From Desulfobacteraceae bacterium (GTDB lineage Bacteria; Desulfobacterota; Desulfobacteria; Desulfobacterales; SURF-15), in assembly GCA_003599475.1 (NCBI GenBank), contig QZKK01000233.1, forward strand, positions 1-13,241: 13,241 nucleotides of DNA, in the 5' to 3' direction. Below, piece by piece: positions 1-7,985 of this stretch. Position 1 is the first letter of the stretch; each line of letters opens with the position of its first letter. The position numbers and the translations under genes are program-made. The notes under the pieces were generated by a model, which did not search any database, was not told where the DNA came from, and saw nothing but the letters and a program-made list of their open reading frames with translations.

Positions 1-207
1 GGCCGCTTTTTCATACCAGTATCGTGCCTTGGAGAAATCTTGAGCAACCTCTTGGCCACGCCAATACGCATCACCCAGCTCGATCTGGGCGTCGACGGAG
101 CCTTCTTGGGCGGCGAGCTGGAGATCGTTGATGGTGCCGGCATGAACGGCCAGGGAGCGCACCAGGTAAAAAAGAAAAAAGCAGAAGACTATTCGGGGCC
201 GGGCCAT
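1..207 (-). CDS. Sel1-repeat (TPR-like) exported protein, partial
   Basis: The N-terminal 69 residues of a minus-strand gene that runs off the left edge of the window. The protein starts MARPRIVFCFFLFYLV, a hydrophobic signal peptide with a likely cleavage site after AVHA (residues 20-23). It then shows a Sel1-like repeat: LAAQEGSVDAQIELGDAYW followed by the DFSKARYWYEKAA helix, matching the family pattern of A..G...A...LG..Y..G, then A..WY.KAA. Sel1 repeats are protein-interaction solenoids and many are periplasmic. It lies 96 bases downstream of the M99 carboxypeptidase gene on the same strand and is probably the third gene of that operon. No strong Shine-Dalgarno sequence precedes the ATG; a TTG three codons upstream is an alternative start. 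A partner role for the peptidoglycan hydrolases upstream is inference only. Confidence 0.8.
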   Translation of the reverse strand, partial: MARPRIVFCFFLFYLVRSLAVHAGTINDLQLAAQEGSVDAQIELGDAYWRGQEVAQDFSKARYWYEKAA

Positions 208-303
208 TTTTGTCAAAAGATCGAAGGAAAAAGTAAGGGCGAAAATAAGGAAGATTTTTATCGTGAAAGGAGAGGAAAAGCCATAAATTATTTTCCGAGT
301 CCC

Positions 304-1818
304 TTAAGAGGCTATTTCGATCCAGAAAGTGCCGATCAGCTCCTCCTGATAAGTGGCCTCGACCGGATAACGCCGGCCCTTGCCTTTCTCGGAATAGCGC
401 TTCAACAGATCCTTGCCCATATAAATGGGATAGTTGAGATCGTTACCGCTATTGACCGCCCTCGGAGGTGTATAGCCTTTGAAATTGAGGGCAACCTCGT
501 TGTCCAGCCGTGCATCGTTGGTCCGGACGCCTTGCAGAATGATGCGAGCCCCTCGGGCAACGGTGATCGCTTGCCCCTCTTTAATGGTTTTCTGCTCGTC
601 CCCTACGTTGACCACTATGGCCTGGGCGCGCAGCGGCTCGGGCCGGGAGGCCTCAGCCTTGCGCTGCAGCTCTTTTTTCGGTTTTTCTTTCTCGGAGCCG
701 AAGTCGATGTCTACCCAGCCGCACTCTTCGGCATCCTTTCTGACCACCACCCGGGTTGGCTCGGAGACCCGGAAACCGAGGTGGGCGTCATTCCGGGTGC
801 CCACGCCCAAAACATCCGCCACCAGGCCGCGCTCGTAATTGGCGATGATGTCGGTTATCGCGATCTCGTCTCCCGGGTTGATGGTGAGCTTCTGGCGGTC
901 GGGGAGCGCGAAAGGAGCGCCGCCGTTCACTTTGATCAGCAGATATTGGAGGCGAGGTTTTTCCACGTGCACGCCCGGAGCGTCGAGGATAATGGACAGC
1001 TCTTCCATAAAGGAGTTGATCACCACTTTATGGAGCCGGATCTTGGTTTCGAGGTCACGAATGGATTTCGAGGTTTCAACGCCGAAGGCTGGAATATGCT
1101 GTTGCGTTAAAGCGTAGAATGTCGCTGATTTCCGCTGCTCCTTGTGCGGAGATTTCGGCGAAAGGCTGTCGTGATTATTCGGCCGGAAATGATACCGCTC
1201 TTCGGGGATAAGCCGGTTCACTCTTTCCGCCACTTTCGTGGCGAGCTCGCCGAGCTGAATCTTCCCTCCGCCGGGAACTTCGTAGCTTTCCGTGTCGTAG
1301 ATGATCGACTGGCCGAAGCGCATCGGATTTTCCTGCTCGTTTAACCAGATCGGCGAATAAAAACCCGATCCTTCATGGAGGTTGAGCAGGCAGTCGCTTT
1401 CGGCGATCAGATGCTTCAGGATGGCGACCACCTCTTGCTCCATATTGGCGCTGGCAGTCTCGTCCGAGCCGAATTTTCGGTTCATGTCGCCGGTCAAACC
1501 GTTACGGCTGTTGAGAAGAATCGAATAGAGGTTCGCCCGCGGCACCACAATCAGGTTCCCCTTTTTGAGGGTGATGTCCGCATAGAGATCGGCCGTCAGG
1601 TAACCGCCGGGCTCATCACCCTGGATGCCACCGATCAGCATCATGGTCTTGCCGGGCTCTTCGCCAAGCACCCGATACACATGGAGCTCATGCTCGGTGT
1701 TCGCCAGGAAAACCTCATGGAGGATTTGGGCAGAGGCGGGGCAAGGGAGCCAGCCGACGACAAGGAGTGCCAGGATCGGCGCCGCTGATCTAACAAAAGA
1801 GATGATGCGGTTTTTCAT
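304..1818 (-). CDS. csd4: M99-family zinc carboxypeptidase, Csd4/Pgp1-like peptidoglycan DL-carboxypeptidase
   Basis: A 504-residue exported protein. Start chosen at MKNRIISF, which opens a clean signal peptide ending near PASA|QI; a start 13 codons upstream would overlap the preceding gene. The catalytic domain carries GGIQGDEPGG with Gln66 and Glu69, then LLNLHEGSGFY with His148, a DMNRKF segment (Arg114) like the carboxylate-binding NR of M14 peptidases, and FGVETSK with Glu248 as likely general base. Helicobacter pylori Csd4 binds zinc through Gln46, Glu49 and His128, and the Gln-to-His spacing of 82 residues is identical here. The Gln ligand separates this family from ordinary M14 enzymes. 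Csd4 removes meso-diaminopimelate from muramyl tripeptides in the periplasm. The C-terminal 200 or so residues are beta-rich accessory domains, and at 504 residues the protein is longer than Csd4 (about 440). It starts 14 bases after the csd6-like stop, so the two are surely cotranscribed. Function is inferred from family; substrate not shown. Confidence 0.88.
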   Translation of the reverse strand: MKNRIISFVRSAAPILALLVVGWLPCPASAQILHEVFLANTEHELHVYRVLGEEPGKTMMLIGGIQGDEPGGYLTADLYADITLKKGNLIVVPRANLYSILLNSRNGLTGDMNRKFGSDETASANMEQEVVAILKHLIAESDCLLNLHEGSGFYSPIWLNEQENPMRFGQSIIYDTESYEVPGGGKIQLGELATKVAERVNRLIPEERYHFRPNNHDSLSPKSPHKEQRKSATFYALTQQHIPAFGVETSKSIRDLETKIRLHKVVINSFMEELSIILDAPGVHVEKPRLQYLLIKVNGGAPFALPDRQKLTINPGDEIAITDIIANYERGLVADVLGVGTRNDAHLGFRVSEPTRVVVRKDAEECGWVDIDFGSEKEKPKKELQRKAEASRPEPLRAQAIVVNVGDEQKTIKEGQAITVARGARIILQGVRTNDARLDNEVALNFKGYTPPRAVNSGNDLNYPIYMGKDLLKRYSEKGKGRRYPVEATYQEELIGTFWIEIAS

Positions 1819-1832
1819 GGAGTTCCAATTGG

Positions 1833-3095
1833 CTAGGAGGCAGCACCGGAGATCCACAGCTCGCGGTAGATGCGCCAGTCTTCTGCCCCATAGCGAAGAA
1901 GAAGGACCTTGCGGCCGCGGGCCTGGTACTGGTCGGAGGCGTATCGCTGCACAAAAGAGACGCTTGCTCCGGCGCCGGTCCAGCTCACCGAAACATCGGA
2001 GATCGCCACGTTGATAAAGCCGTATTTGGCGTTGAGGCGCTCCTTGTAGGCGCGCCAGGCGGCACGATTCATCTTCCCGCTGACAAAGTCTTCACGGTAA
2101 CATTTGATATAAGTGTTGATGTCCTTAGCTGACCAGGCCTTGCGCCATTTTTCCACGAGAGCGAGCACAGCCTTTTCGTCGCGCGGATAAAGAGTGCCTT
2201 TGCTGACCGTTGCCAGCTCGATAGGCTCAATGCGCGCGGGCTCGCCGCGCTCGAGCTCGTTGCGCACTATTTTATTCTTTACCGCCGAGCTGGAGGGATC
2301 GAGGTAGATCCTGCTGTAGCTCCGTTTGGCACCCGAGTCGGCGGTCTGATAGGTGAGCTCCCCTACCGCCACCATCTGGTGCTCGTTGCGTAAGAGATAG
2401 AGCGAGTCGAAATCCACTTGCTCGATATCCGCCTCATCGGGCAGAAGCAGGCTTTTCATTTGCGAAACTTCGGCGGGAGCCGCAGCGCCGGACAGACGAA
2501 GATGGTCGATGCTGGGAGTGATCACGATCGGCGTGGCATCGATGTGCAGATACCGGGTGATTTCGTCCAAATCGCGGTTATCCATGGTTATGCAGCCATT
2601 GGTGCTCTTCGGCACCAACGTTCTGTTGGTGCCGTGGATGTAGATGCCGTCGCCGTTTCTTCCTTCGGAAACATCGAAGACGTTGGGGTAGTCTATATGG
2701 AAGGCGCGGTTTCCGAAGACAGTGATTTTGCTGTCCTTGAAGTACTCGGTAATGAAGTAGATGCCCTCCGGGGTGCGGGAGTCGCCGCTCGCTTCTTTCT
2801 TACCCGCATTTTCACCGGTGGCACAGGGATATTGGGCGACCATCTGCCAATCTTTATCCCTCTTCAGGACCTGAAGACGCTGATGGTCTTTTTCTACGAC
2901 GATGACATAAACAGGTCGCTCATTTGCGAGGAAGGTGAAAGGCAGATCGCTAAACCGATCGGCAGCGCTCTCTTTCGCCGGAGCTTTCGCCGCTGATGAG
3001 AGCAGCAAAAGGACAAACAAAAAGGCGAGCGCCGATACGGTCCGGAATCGAGTGGCACCAGACTGGAAGCGACCAATTGGCCAAGGCAAGGGCAT
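1833..3095 (-). CDS. csd6: YkuD-fold L,D-carboxypeptidase/transpeptidase with NTF2-like C-terminus, Csd6/Pgp2-like
   Basis: A 420-residue exported protein. Start chosen at MPLPWPIG because it gives a normal signal peptide (hydrophobic stretch SALAFLFVLLLLSS, cleavage near AAKA). The frame stays open to an ATG at 3206, which would add 37 residues; neither start has a good ribosome site. The YkuD domain spans about residues 55-195 and holds YIHGTN (His154) and STNGCITM with the nucleophile Cys168. The C-terminal part, from about residue 310 (VEKWRKAWSAKD...YREDF) to the end at YRELWISGAAS, looks like an NTF2-like fold. This YkuD plus NTF2 layout is that of H. pylori Csd6 and Campylobacter Pgp2, which cut the terminal D-Ala from stem tetrapeptides and so make the tripeptide that Csd4/Pgp1 trims. 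The gene just downstream is that partner. The residue after GCI is Thr, where classical L,D-transpeptidases usually have Arg. A plain transpeptidase role cannot be ruled out. Confidence 0.85.
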   Translation of the reverse strand: MPLPWPIGRFQSGATRFRTVSALAFLFVLLLLSSAAKAPAKESAADRFSDLPFTFLANERPVYVIVVEKDHQRLQVLKRDKDWQMVAQYPCATGENAGKKEASGDSRTPEGIYFITEYFKDSKITVFGNRAFHIDYPNVFDVSEGRNGDGIYIHGTNRTLVPKSTNGCITMDNRDLDEITRYLHIDATPIVITPSIDHLRLSGAAAPAEVSQMKSLLLPDEADIEQVDFDSLYLLRNEHQMVAVGELTYQTADSGAKRSYSRIYLDPSSSAVKNKIVRNELERGEPARIEPIELATVSKGTLYPRDEKAVLALVEKWRKAWSAKDINTYIKCYREDFVSGKMNRAAWRAYKERLNAKYGFINVAISDVSVSWTGAGASVSFVQRYASDQYQARGRKVLLLRYGAEDWRIYRELWISGAAS

Positions 3096-3362
3096 AACCG
3101 TTTCAAAATAATGTACCCTGGTCTCTTTTTCAAGAGCAACCGGAGAGTGAATGCGGAGCTGGTGGATAATCGCTCGATTAGATTGCCTTATTTTCAGCGA
3201 ATCCATCAGGTGCGTGCCGGCGGAGAACGCGATCTATCTCGTTATTAGGAAATTGCCGATCTTTTCTTTTTAGCAGAGGTTGGGATATATTTGCATATGC
3301 CCGATCTTTCATTGGCCACCGCCGACCGCTTCGGTCGGCGGCCTGCTCGCGGCTAACACACC
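3096..3362. promoter_or_regulatory. Divergent intergenic region between the csd6-like gene and the hybrid kinase
   Basis: This stretch separates two divergent operons and must hold the promoters of both, unless the csd6-like gene starts at 3206. The AT-rich centre (about 3240-3300) contains TATATT and CATATG elements that could serve as -10 sites on either strand, but no convincing -35 partner at 16-18 bases was found, so no promoter is placed. A strong hairpin lies at 3319-3341. No ORF with coding character is present. Confidence 0.4.
3319..3341 (+). promoter_or_regulatory. Perfect 10-bp hairpin in the leader of the hybrid kinase gene
   Basis: CCGCCGACCG, a 3-base CTT loop, then CGGTCGGCGG: a perfect inverted repeat ending 21 bases before the kinase ATG. 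No T-run follows it on either strand, so it is not an intrinsic terminator. It could be an operator palindrome or an RNA stem-loop near a start codon that lacks a Shine-Dalgarno sequence. The structure is seen directly; the role is unknown. Confidence 0.55.
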
Positions 3363-5183
3363 ATGATCATCACGGCTGTTATTACCATTGCCTTGCTGCT
3401 GCAGCTTGCTGCCGCCGCTTTCGCCCTGCGTTTGATGCGAATTACCGAGCGGCGTCCGGCCTGGGCTTTGCTCTGCGCCGCCTTGGTGCTCATGGCGGTC
3501 CGTCAAGGCCTCACACTGCTGGGGCTGGCACGTTGGTCAGCTCCTCCTGATTTGCAGGTCGAGATCGCGGGCTTGGCTGTTTCTCTCTTGGTGCTTGCCG
3601 GTATTGCCGGCGTCGCTTCCCTCTTTCGGACGATGCGGCAGAAGGAGGAGGTCCTCCGCCGCTCGGAAAAGAAATATCGTGAGCTCTACGATCAGGCTCC
3701 GGATATGTACTATTCTCTCGATCGAGACGGCGCCATTCTGGATTGCAATGAGACGACCGCGCAGATGCTTGGCTATCAGAAGCAAGAGCTTGTCGGCCGG
3801 CCGCTGACCGACTTCATGAGCGCGGCATTCCAATCCGATTTCCGTCAGACCTTCCTGAAATTGAGTGAGAATAGACAATACCGGAATCTTGAGCGCGAGT
3901 TTGTCCGCCGGGACGGGACCCTGTTGCCGGTCATCCTTAACGTTTTCGGTGAGCTGGATGCGAGTGGCAATCTCGTGCGGACCAAAACGATTGCCCGTGA
4001 CATCTCGGAGCGCAAGCAAGCGGAAAAGCGGCTGCGGGATGAAGCCCTCAAGACCGAGAAGCTTGAGGCGATAGGAGTTTTGGCCGGCGGCATTGCACAT
4101 GATTTCAACAACCTGCTCACCGCGATTCTCGGCAACATCAATCTGGCCAAGCGCCTTATCAAGGAGAATGAGCCGGTTCTCCGCCGCCTGGATGATGCCG
4201 AAAAGGCTTCCCTGCGGGCCAAGGAGCTTACGGCGCAGCTGCTTACCTTCGCGCAGGGCGGAGCGCCGGTAAGAAAAACTACGGTTTTGGGGGAGTTGAT
4301 ACGAGACTTCGCCAGATTCGCGGCGCGCGGCTCCACCCTCCGCTGTGAGTTCGACCTCCCTGACGGACTTTGGCGCGTCGATATCGATGCCGGCCAGATC
4401 AACCAGGCTATGCACCACTTGATCATCAATGCCGCCCAGGCCATGCCGGAAGGCGGCACCGTCACGATCAGCGGCGAGAACTTCACCAGCACCGGGGCCG
4501 GCCCGGTGCCGCTTGTCGCCGGACCTTATGTAAAAATCACTATTGCCGACCAGGGCGTGGGCATCCCTTCCGAGCACCAGTCAAAGATCTTCGACCCCTA
4601 CTTTTCGACCAAGCACAAGGGGAGTGGCCTGGGGCTGGCTACCGTCTACTCTATCGTCAAACGTCACGGCGGCTATATAACCGTAGAGTCGGAGCTCGGC
4701 CGGGGAGCCGCTTTTCACCTTTACCTGCCGGCCGCGGAGGAGGGGCCGTTCGGAGGCGATAAACCGGTGCCGATTTTTTCGCATGCCGGAACCGGCAAGG
4801 TACTGGTCATGGATGATGAGGAAGAAGTTCGCAAAGTCGCTGGCAAGATGCTCCAGGTAATGGGGTATGATGTTGATTTTGCCGGCGACGGCGTCGAAGC
4901 AATCGAGATGTACACGAAGTCGAGCACCGCCGGGGAGCCATTTAGTGCCGTTATCCTCGATCTTACCGTGTCGGGGGGCATGGGAGGAAAGAAGGCGATG
5001 GAGCAGTTGCTGAAGATCGATCCGCACGTTCGGGCAATAGTGTCCAGCGGCTACGCCAATGATCCGGTGATGACCGATTATCGGCAGCACGGATTCAAAG
5101 GTTTCGTGGCCAAGCCGTACCGTGTTCAGGATTTAAGCAAGACACTTCACGAGGTCATCACTCATCGCCAGCGGAGCGCCTAA
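3363..5183 (+). CDS. Membrane hybrid sensor histidine kinase (TM-PAS-HisKA-HATPase-REC)
   Basis: A 606-residue sensor kinase. Three hydrophobic segments (about residues 3-23, 34-55 and 66-88) anchor it in the inner membrane with little periplasmic sequence, so any signal is probably sensed in the membrane or by the cytoplasmic PAS domain (about 100-220, YRELYDQAPDMYYSLD onward). The HisKA domain has GGIAHDFNNLLTAI, with phospho-acceptor His246 of the DFNN type. The ATPase domain has Asn356 (HHLIINAAQAM), ADQGVGIP with Asp396, and GSGLGLA (420-426). The C-terminal receiver (about 479-600) is intact: Asp484/Asp485, phospho-acceptor Asp533, Ser561 and Lys584. It is first in a run of signalling genes and lies 83 bases before the second kinase. 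No Shine-Dalgarno sequence precedes the ATG, but the first membrane helix begins right there. The receiver has no fused output, so phosphate must go to another protein or serve for autoregulation. The signal cannot be told from sequence. Confidence 0.92.
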   Translation: MIITAVITIALLLQLAAAAFALRLMRITERRPAWALLCAALVLMAVRQGLTLLGLARWSAPPDLQVEIAGLAVSLLVLAGIAGVASLFRTMRQKEEVLRRSEKKYRELYDQAPDMYYSLDRDGAILDCNETTAQMLGYQKQELVGRPLTDFMSAAFQSDFRQTFLKLSENRQYRNLEREFVRRDGTLLPVILNVFGELDASGNLVRTKTIARDISERKQAEKRLRDEALKTEKLEAIGVLAGGIAHDFNNLLTAILGNINLAKRLIKENEPVLRRLDDAEKASLRAKELTAQLLTFAQGGAPVRKTTVLGELIRDFARFAARGSTLRCEFDLPDGLWRVDIDAGQINQAMHHLIINAAQAMPEGGTVTISGENFTSTGAGPVPLVAGPYVKITIADQGVGIPSEHQSKIFDPYFSTKHKGSGLGLATVYSIVKRHGGYITVESELGRGAAFHLYLPAAEEGPFGGDKPVPIFSHAGTGKVLVMDDEEEVRKVAGKMLQVMGYDVDFAGDGVEAIEMYTKSSTAGEPFSAVILDLTVSGGMGGKKAMEQLLKIDPHVRAIVSSGYANDPVMTDYRQHGFKGFVAKPYRVQDLSKTLHEVITHRQRSA

Positions 5184-5266
5184 ATCATCCTCCCATGCTG
5201 CTGAATCAGCTGAATAGGTCAAAAAGGACAAAAATCGAAGATTACCAGTGCGTGCGGGGCTGAGTT

Positions 5267-7177
5267 ATGGCTGAAGAAGACTCCAAGATCAAGCTGCTGC
5301 TGGTCGATGACGAGGAACCGAATTTTTTCCCATTCCGCGACTTTCGGGCAGAATATGAAATATTGACCGCTACCAGCGCCGGTGAGGCGCACGCTACCTT
5401 CCTCCGCGAAGGGGACATCGCCATTGTCGTCGCGGACCATCGCATGCCGGGCCAGTCCGGCATCGAGCTGTTCGAGGAATTGATAGCGATCGATCCGGAT
5501 GCCGTCCGCATTCTCATCACCGGCTTTTCTGATGTTGAAACCGCTGTCGCCGCGATCAACCGCGGCCAGGTTCACACCTACCTCACCAAGCCGTGGAAAA
5601 AACAGGAGATGGAGCTTGCGCTCCGGCGGGCGCGCGAAAGTTATCTCCTTGCCGCTCATAATCGGGCGCTGCTCAAAGAGCTGGCCGCAAAAAACAAGGC
5701 GCTCGAGGCGGCGAATGTCAAATTGGAAAAAGATATTCGCAAGCGGTTGGCTGTGGAGACCGCCCTCCGGGAAAGCGAGGAGAAGTTTCGGCAAATGGCC
5801 GAGTCCATTCAAGATCTTTTTTGGATACGCGATATCACCGGCGAGAAAATGCATTACATCAGCCCGGCTTACGAAAGAATTTGGGGACGAGGCTGTGCGG
5901 AGATGTACGCCGATCCGTGGTCCTGGGTGGAAAGCATCCATCCTGACGATCGCGACTATGTGGCCAAGCTCCATATGCAGGAGCCGAACCCTTCCTTGGT
6001 GGCAGAGTACCGGGTCATCCACCCGGATGGCACGGTCCGTTGGGTACGGAGCCGAAGCTTTCCGGTGCGTGACCCCGAAGGCCGGACTTACCGGGTTACC
6101 GGGCTCGTCGAGGATATTACCGAAGTTCGCACGGTGGAGATGAAGTTGGAGCAATCCGAGCTTCGTTGCCGGGCAATATTCGATACCAGTATCGATGGCA
6201 TTTGCACGCTGGAAATGGGTCCGGATCCGATCGGCCCAGCTGTGCGGATGCTCGAATGCAACGACAGTTGCGCCCGAATGGCAGGCCGCAGCCGCCGGGA
6301 GCTCCTCTCCTGTCGGAATATCAGAATGCTGCAAGAAAACGAAACCGGTTGCCGCGGGCTGATCGAGCGTGAGAACGATTTTTCTGCCTGCGCCGGCTCT
6401 TTTTCCTGGATTCGTCCTGACGGCCAAGAAAATTACATCGATTGCCGGGGGGCGCCGTTCGCGGCCGGTGACTCGACGATCATGCACTGCGTGCTTCGCG
6501 ACGTAACCAGCCGTCGCAAAGCTGAGAAGGAGATCTGCGACCTGTCGCGGCGGGTCATGAAAGTTGCCGAAGAGGAGCGGCGGCGGATTGCCCAAGATTT
6601 TCATGACGAGTTCGGGCAATCATTTCTCGCGCTCCGCTCCACCATCGAGGGGGTGCGCGACTCCTTGCCGGACAGCCTAGCCGCCAATAAGACCGCATTC
6701 GGGGAGTTGCTCGGACTTATCGAGCGGCTGGGCGACTCGGTGCGCAACGTCTCCGCTCAATTGCGGCCGGAAATCCTCGACCGACTCGGGCTTATGACCG
6801 CCCTCGAGAGCTGCCTCGATGATTTCCGCCGGCAGCATCCGCATATGACGGTGGAGTTTCAGAAGTTCGGAGCACATAAGCGGATTTCTCCCGAGATCGA
6901 GATTATCCTGTATAGAATATTCCAGGAGGGGCTGACCAACATCGCCAAACATGCCCGGGCCTCGTCGGTAACAACGGTGTTGACATTCAGTTTTCCCGGT
7001 GTCATCCTACTGCTCAAAGACGACGGGGCTGGTTTCAGCCCTGATGCGGCTAAGGCAAACCAAGGAATTGGCTTGACAGGCATGCGGGAGCGGGTTGCAT
7101 CAGTGGGAGGGGAGCTCGTCATCCGATCTCAGGCAGGTATCGGCACGACGATCAGAGCGAAGCTGCCGCTTTCATGA
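5267..7177 (+). CDS. Soluble sensor kinase, REC-coiled coil-PAS-PAS-HisKA_3-HATPase (NarX/NreB-type core)
   Basis: A 636-residue cytoplasmic kinase with no membrane segment. The N-terminal receiver (7-125) has Asp14/Asp15, phospho-acceptor Asp57 (VVADHRMPG), Thr85 and Lys108 in YLTKPW. A coiled coil (about 125-170) leads to PAS1 (about 172-292, with WSWVESIHPDDR and EYRVIHPDGTVRWVRSR) and PAS2 (about 297-420). PAS2 is very rich in cysteine: ten Cys between residues 301 and 424, two in all the rest. The kinase core is HisKA_3: EEERRRIAQDFHDEFGQ with phospho-His446 in the HDExxQ motif, then Asn558 (EGLTNIAKHA), DDGAGF (585-590) and GIGLTGMRERV. Kinases of this class phosphorylate NarL/FixJ-type regulators, and one starts 9 bases downstream. 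An in-frame TGA two codons before the ATG fixes the start. The receiver probably takes phosphate from another kinase in the cluster (inference). Confidence 0.93.
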   Translation: MAEEDSKIKLLLVDDEEPNFFPFRDFRAEYEILTATSAGEAHATFLREGDIAIVVADHRMPGQSGIELFEELIAIDPDAVRILITGFSDVETAVAAINRGQVHTYLTKPWKKQEMELALRRARESYLLAAHNRALLKELAAKNKALEAANVKLEKDIRKRLAVETALRESEEKFRQMAESIQDLFWIRDITGEKMHYISPAYERIWGRGCAEMYADPWSWVESIHPDDRDYVAKLHMQEPNPSLVAEYRVIHPDGTVRWVRSRSFPVRDPEGRTYRVTGLVEDITEVRTVEMKLEQSELRCRAIFDTSIDGICTLEMGPDPIGPAVRMLECNDSCARMAGRSRRELLSCRNIRMLQENETGCRGLIERENDFSACAGSFSWIRPDGQENYIDCRGAPFAAGDSTIMHCVLRDVTSRRKAEKEICDLSRRVMKVAEEERRRIAQDFHDEFGQSFLALRSTIEGVRDSLPDSLAANKTAFGELLGLIERLGDSVRNVSAQLRPEILDRLGLMTALESCLDDFRRQHPHMTVEFQKFGAHKRISPEIEIILYRIFQEGLTNIAKHARASSVTTVLTFSFPGVILLLKDDGAGFSPDAAKANQGIGLTGMRERVASVGGELVIRSQAGIGTTIRAKLPLS

Positions 7178-7186
7178 GGCGATGGA

Positions 7187-7858
7187 ATGAAGAAGATGAG
7201 AATTCTGGTCGCAGACGACCACTCCGTAGTGCGGGAAGGTGTCCGCCAGCTGCTGAAAAATCAACCCGACATGGAAATAGCGGGGGAGGCCCAAGATGGG
7301 CGCGAGGTGCTGGAGCGAGCTAAGGCGCTCAAGCCCGATGTCACCATCCTCGACATCGCCATGCCCCACTTGAGCGGTCTCGAGACGGTCCGCCTGATTC
7401 GGGAGGCGGTGCCGACAACCCGGATCGTCATCTTTTCCATGTTCAAGAAAGAAGCTTACATATATCGGGCATTGCGGGCCGGAGCCATGGGCTACGTACT
7501 CAAGACCGCACCTGGCTTGGATGTGGTCGATGCCGTGCGGATGGCCTATCACGATCAATATTTCCTCTGCTCCGAGATCAATGCGGAAGTTATCAAGAAG
7601 TTTCTCCAAGACGAAGAGAAAAAGGCACCCGAGACCGGCGAGTACGGTCTGCTGACCGACCGGGAGCAACAGATTTTCCGGCTGGTTGTGGAGGGGAATT
7701 CCACCAAGCAAATTGCCGATATCCTTTGCGTCAGCCCGAAAACGGTGGAGAAGCACCGGTCGAACATCATCAAAAAACTTGGCATCCATGATTCAATAGC
7801 GATGATGAAGTATGCCATCCGGATCGGCATCGTCGACCCGGAGCTATGGACCGATTAG
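7187..7858 (+). CDS. NarL/FixJ-family response regulator (REC-LuxR HTH), first of a tandem pair
   Basis: A 223-residue DNA-binding regulator. Receiver: Asp10/Asp11 (VADDHSVVREGVRQLL), phospho-acceptor Asp56 (ILDIAMPHLSG), Ser84 (VIFSMF) and Lys106 (YVLKTA). The C-terminal LuxR-type helix-turn-helix (156-200) starts LTDREQQIFRLVVEGNSTKQ and continues through VSPKTVEKHRSNIIKKLGI. The start has GAGG 7 bases upstream, overlapping the stop of the kinase gene, so the two are translated from one message. The upstream HisKA_3 kinase is the obvious cognate donor. It is 73% identical (163/223, counted by eye) to the next gene. All receiver switch residues are present, so phosphorylation control is expected. 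Targets are unknown. Confidence 0.95.
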   Translation: MKKMRILVADDHSVVREGVRQLLKNQPDMEIAGEAQDGREVLERAKALKPDVTILDIAMPHLSGLETVRLIREAVPTTRIVIFSMFKKEAYIYRALRAGAMGYVLKTAPGLDVVDAVRMAYHDQYFLCSEINAEVIKKFLQDEEKKAPETGEYGLLTDREQQIFRLVVEGNSTKQIADILCVSPKTVEKHRSNIIKKLGIHDSIAMMKYAIRIGIVDPELWTD

Positions 7859-7985
7859 CTGCCGCCCGCGACCGTCGCGCCGCTTCCTTCCTGATCGCTT
7901 TATCTCCTTTTAATTTTGGTTGGAAAGAAACTCGGGCCAAACATACTCGAGCCGCCGACTTGACCATTCTTTCTCCATCGTAGCC

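Noticed and set aside
40..1110. Long plus-strand open frame (356 codons) opposite the M99 carboxypeptidase gene
   Set aside because: It lies antisense to a gene with clear catalytic motifs, has no domain I recognise and no ribosome site. Long antisense frames are common in GC-rich coding DNA.
3278..3296. Sigma-54-like promoter before the hybrid kinase (TTGGG...TTTGC)
   Set aside because: The interval between the GG and GC pairs is 9 bases instead of the required 10, and the flanking consensus bases are poor.
5201..5215. Small palindrome GCTGAATCAGC between the first two kinase genes
   Set aside because: Only a 5-bp stem with a 1-base loop and no T-tract; not a terminator, and too short to call an operator.
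5219..6619. Long minus-strand open frame (466 codons) opposite the REC-PAS-PAS kinase
   Set aside because: It is the antisense shadow of a well-supported kinase; its translation shows no recognisable motif and it runs past the kinase start.
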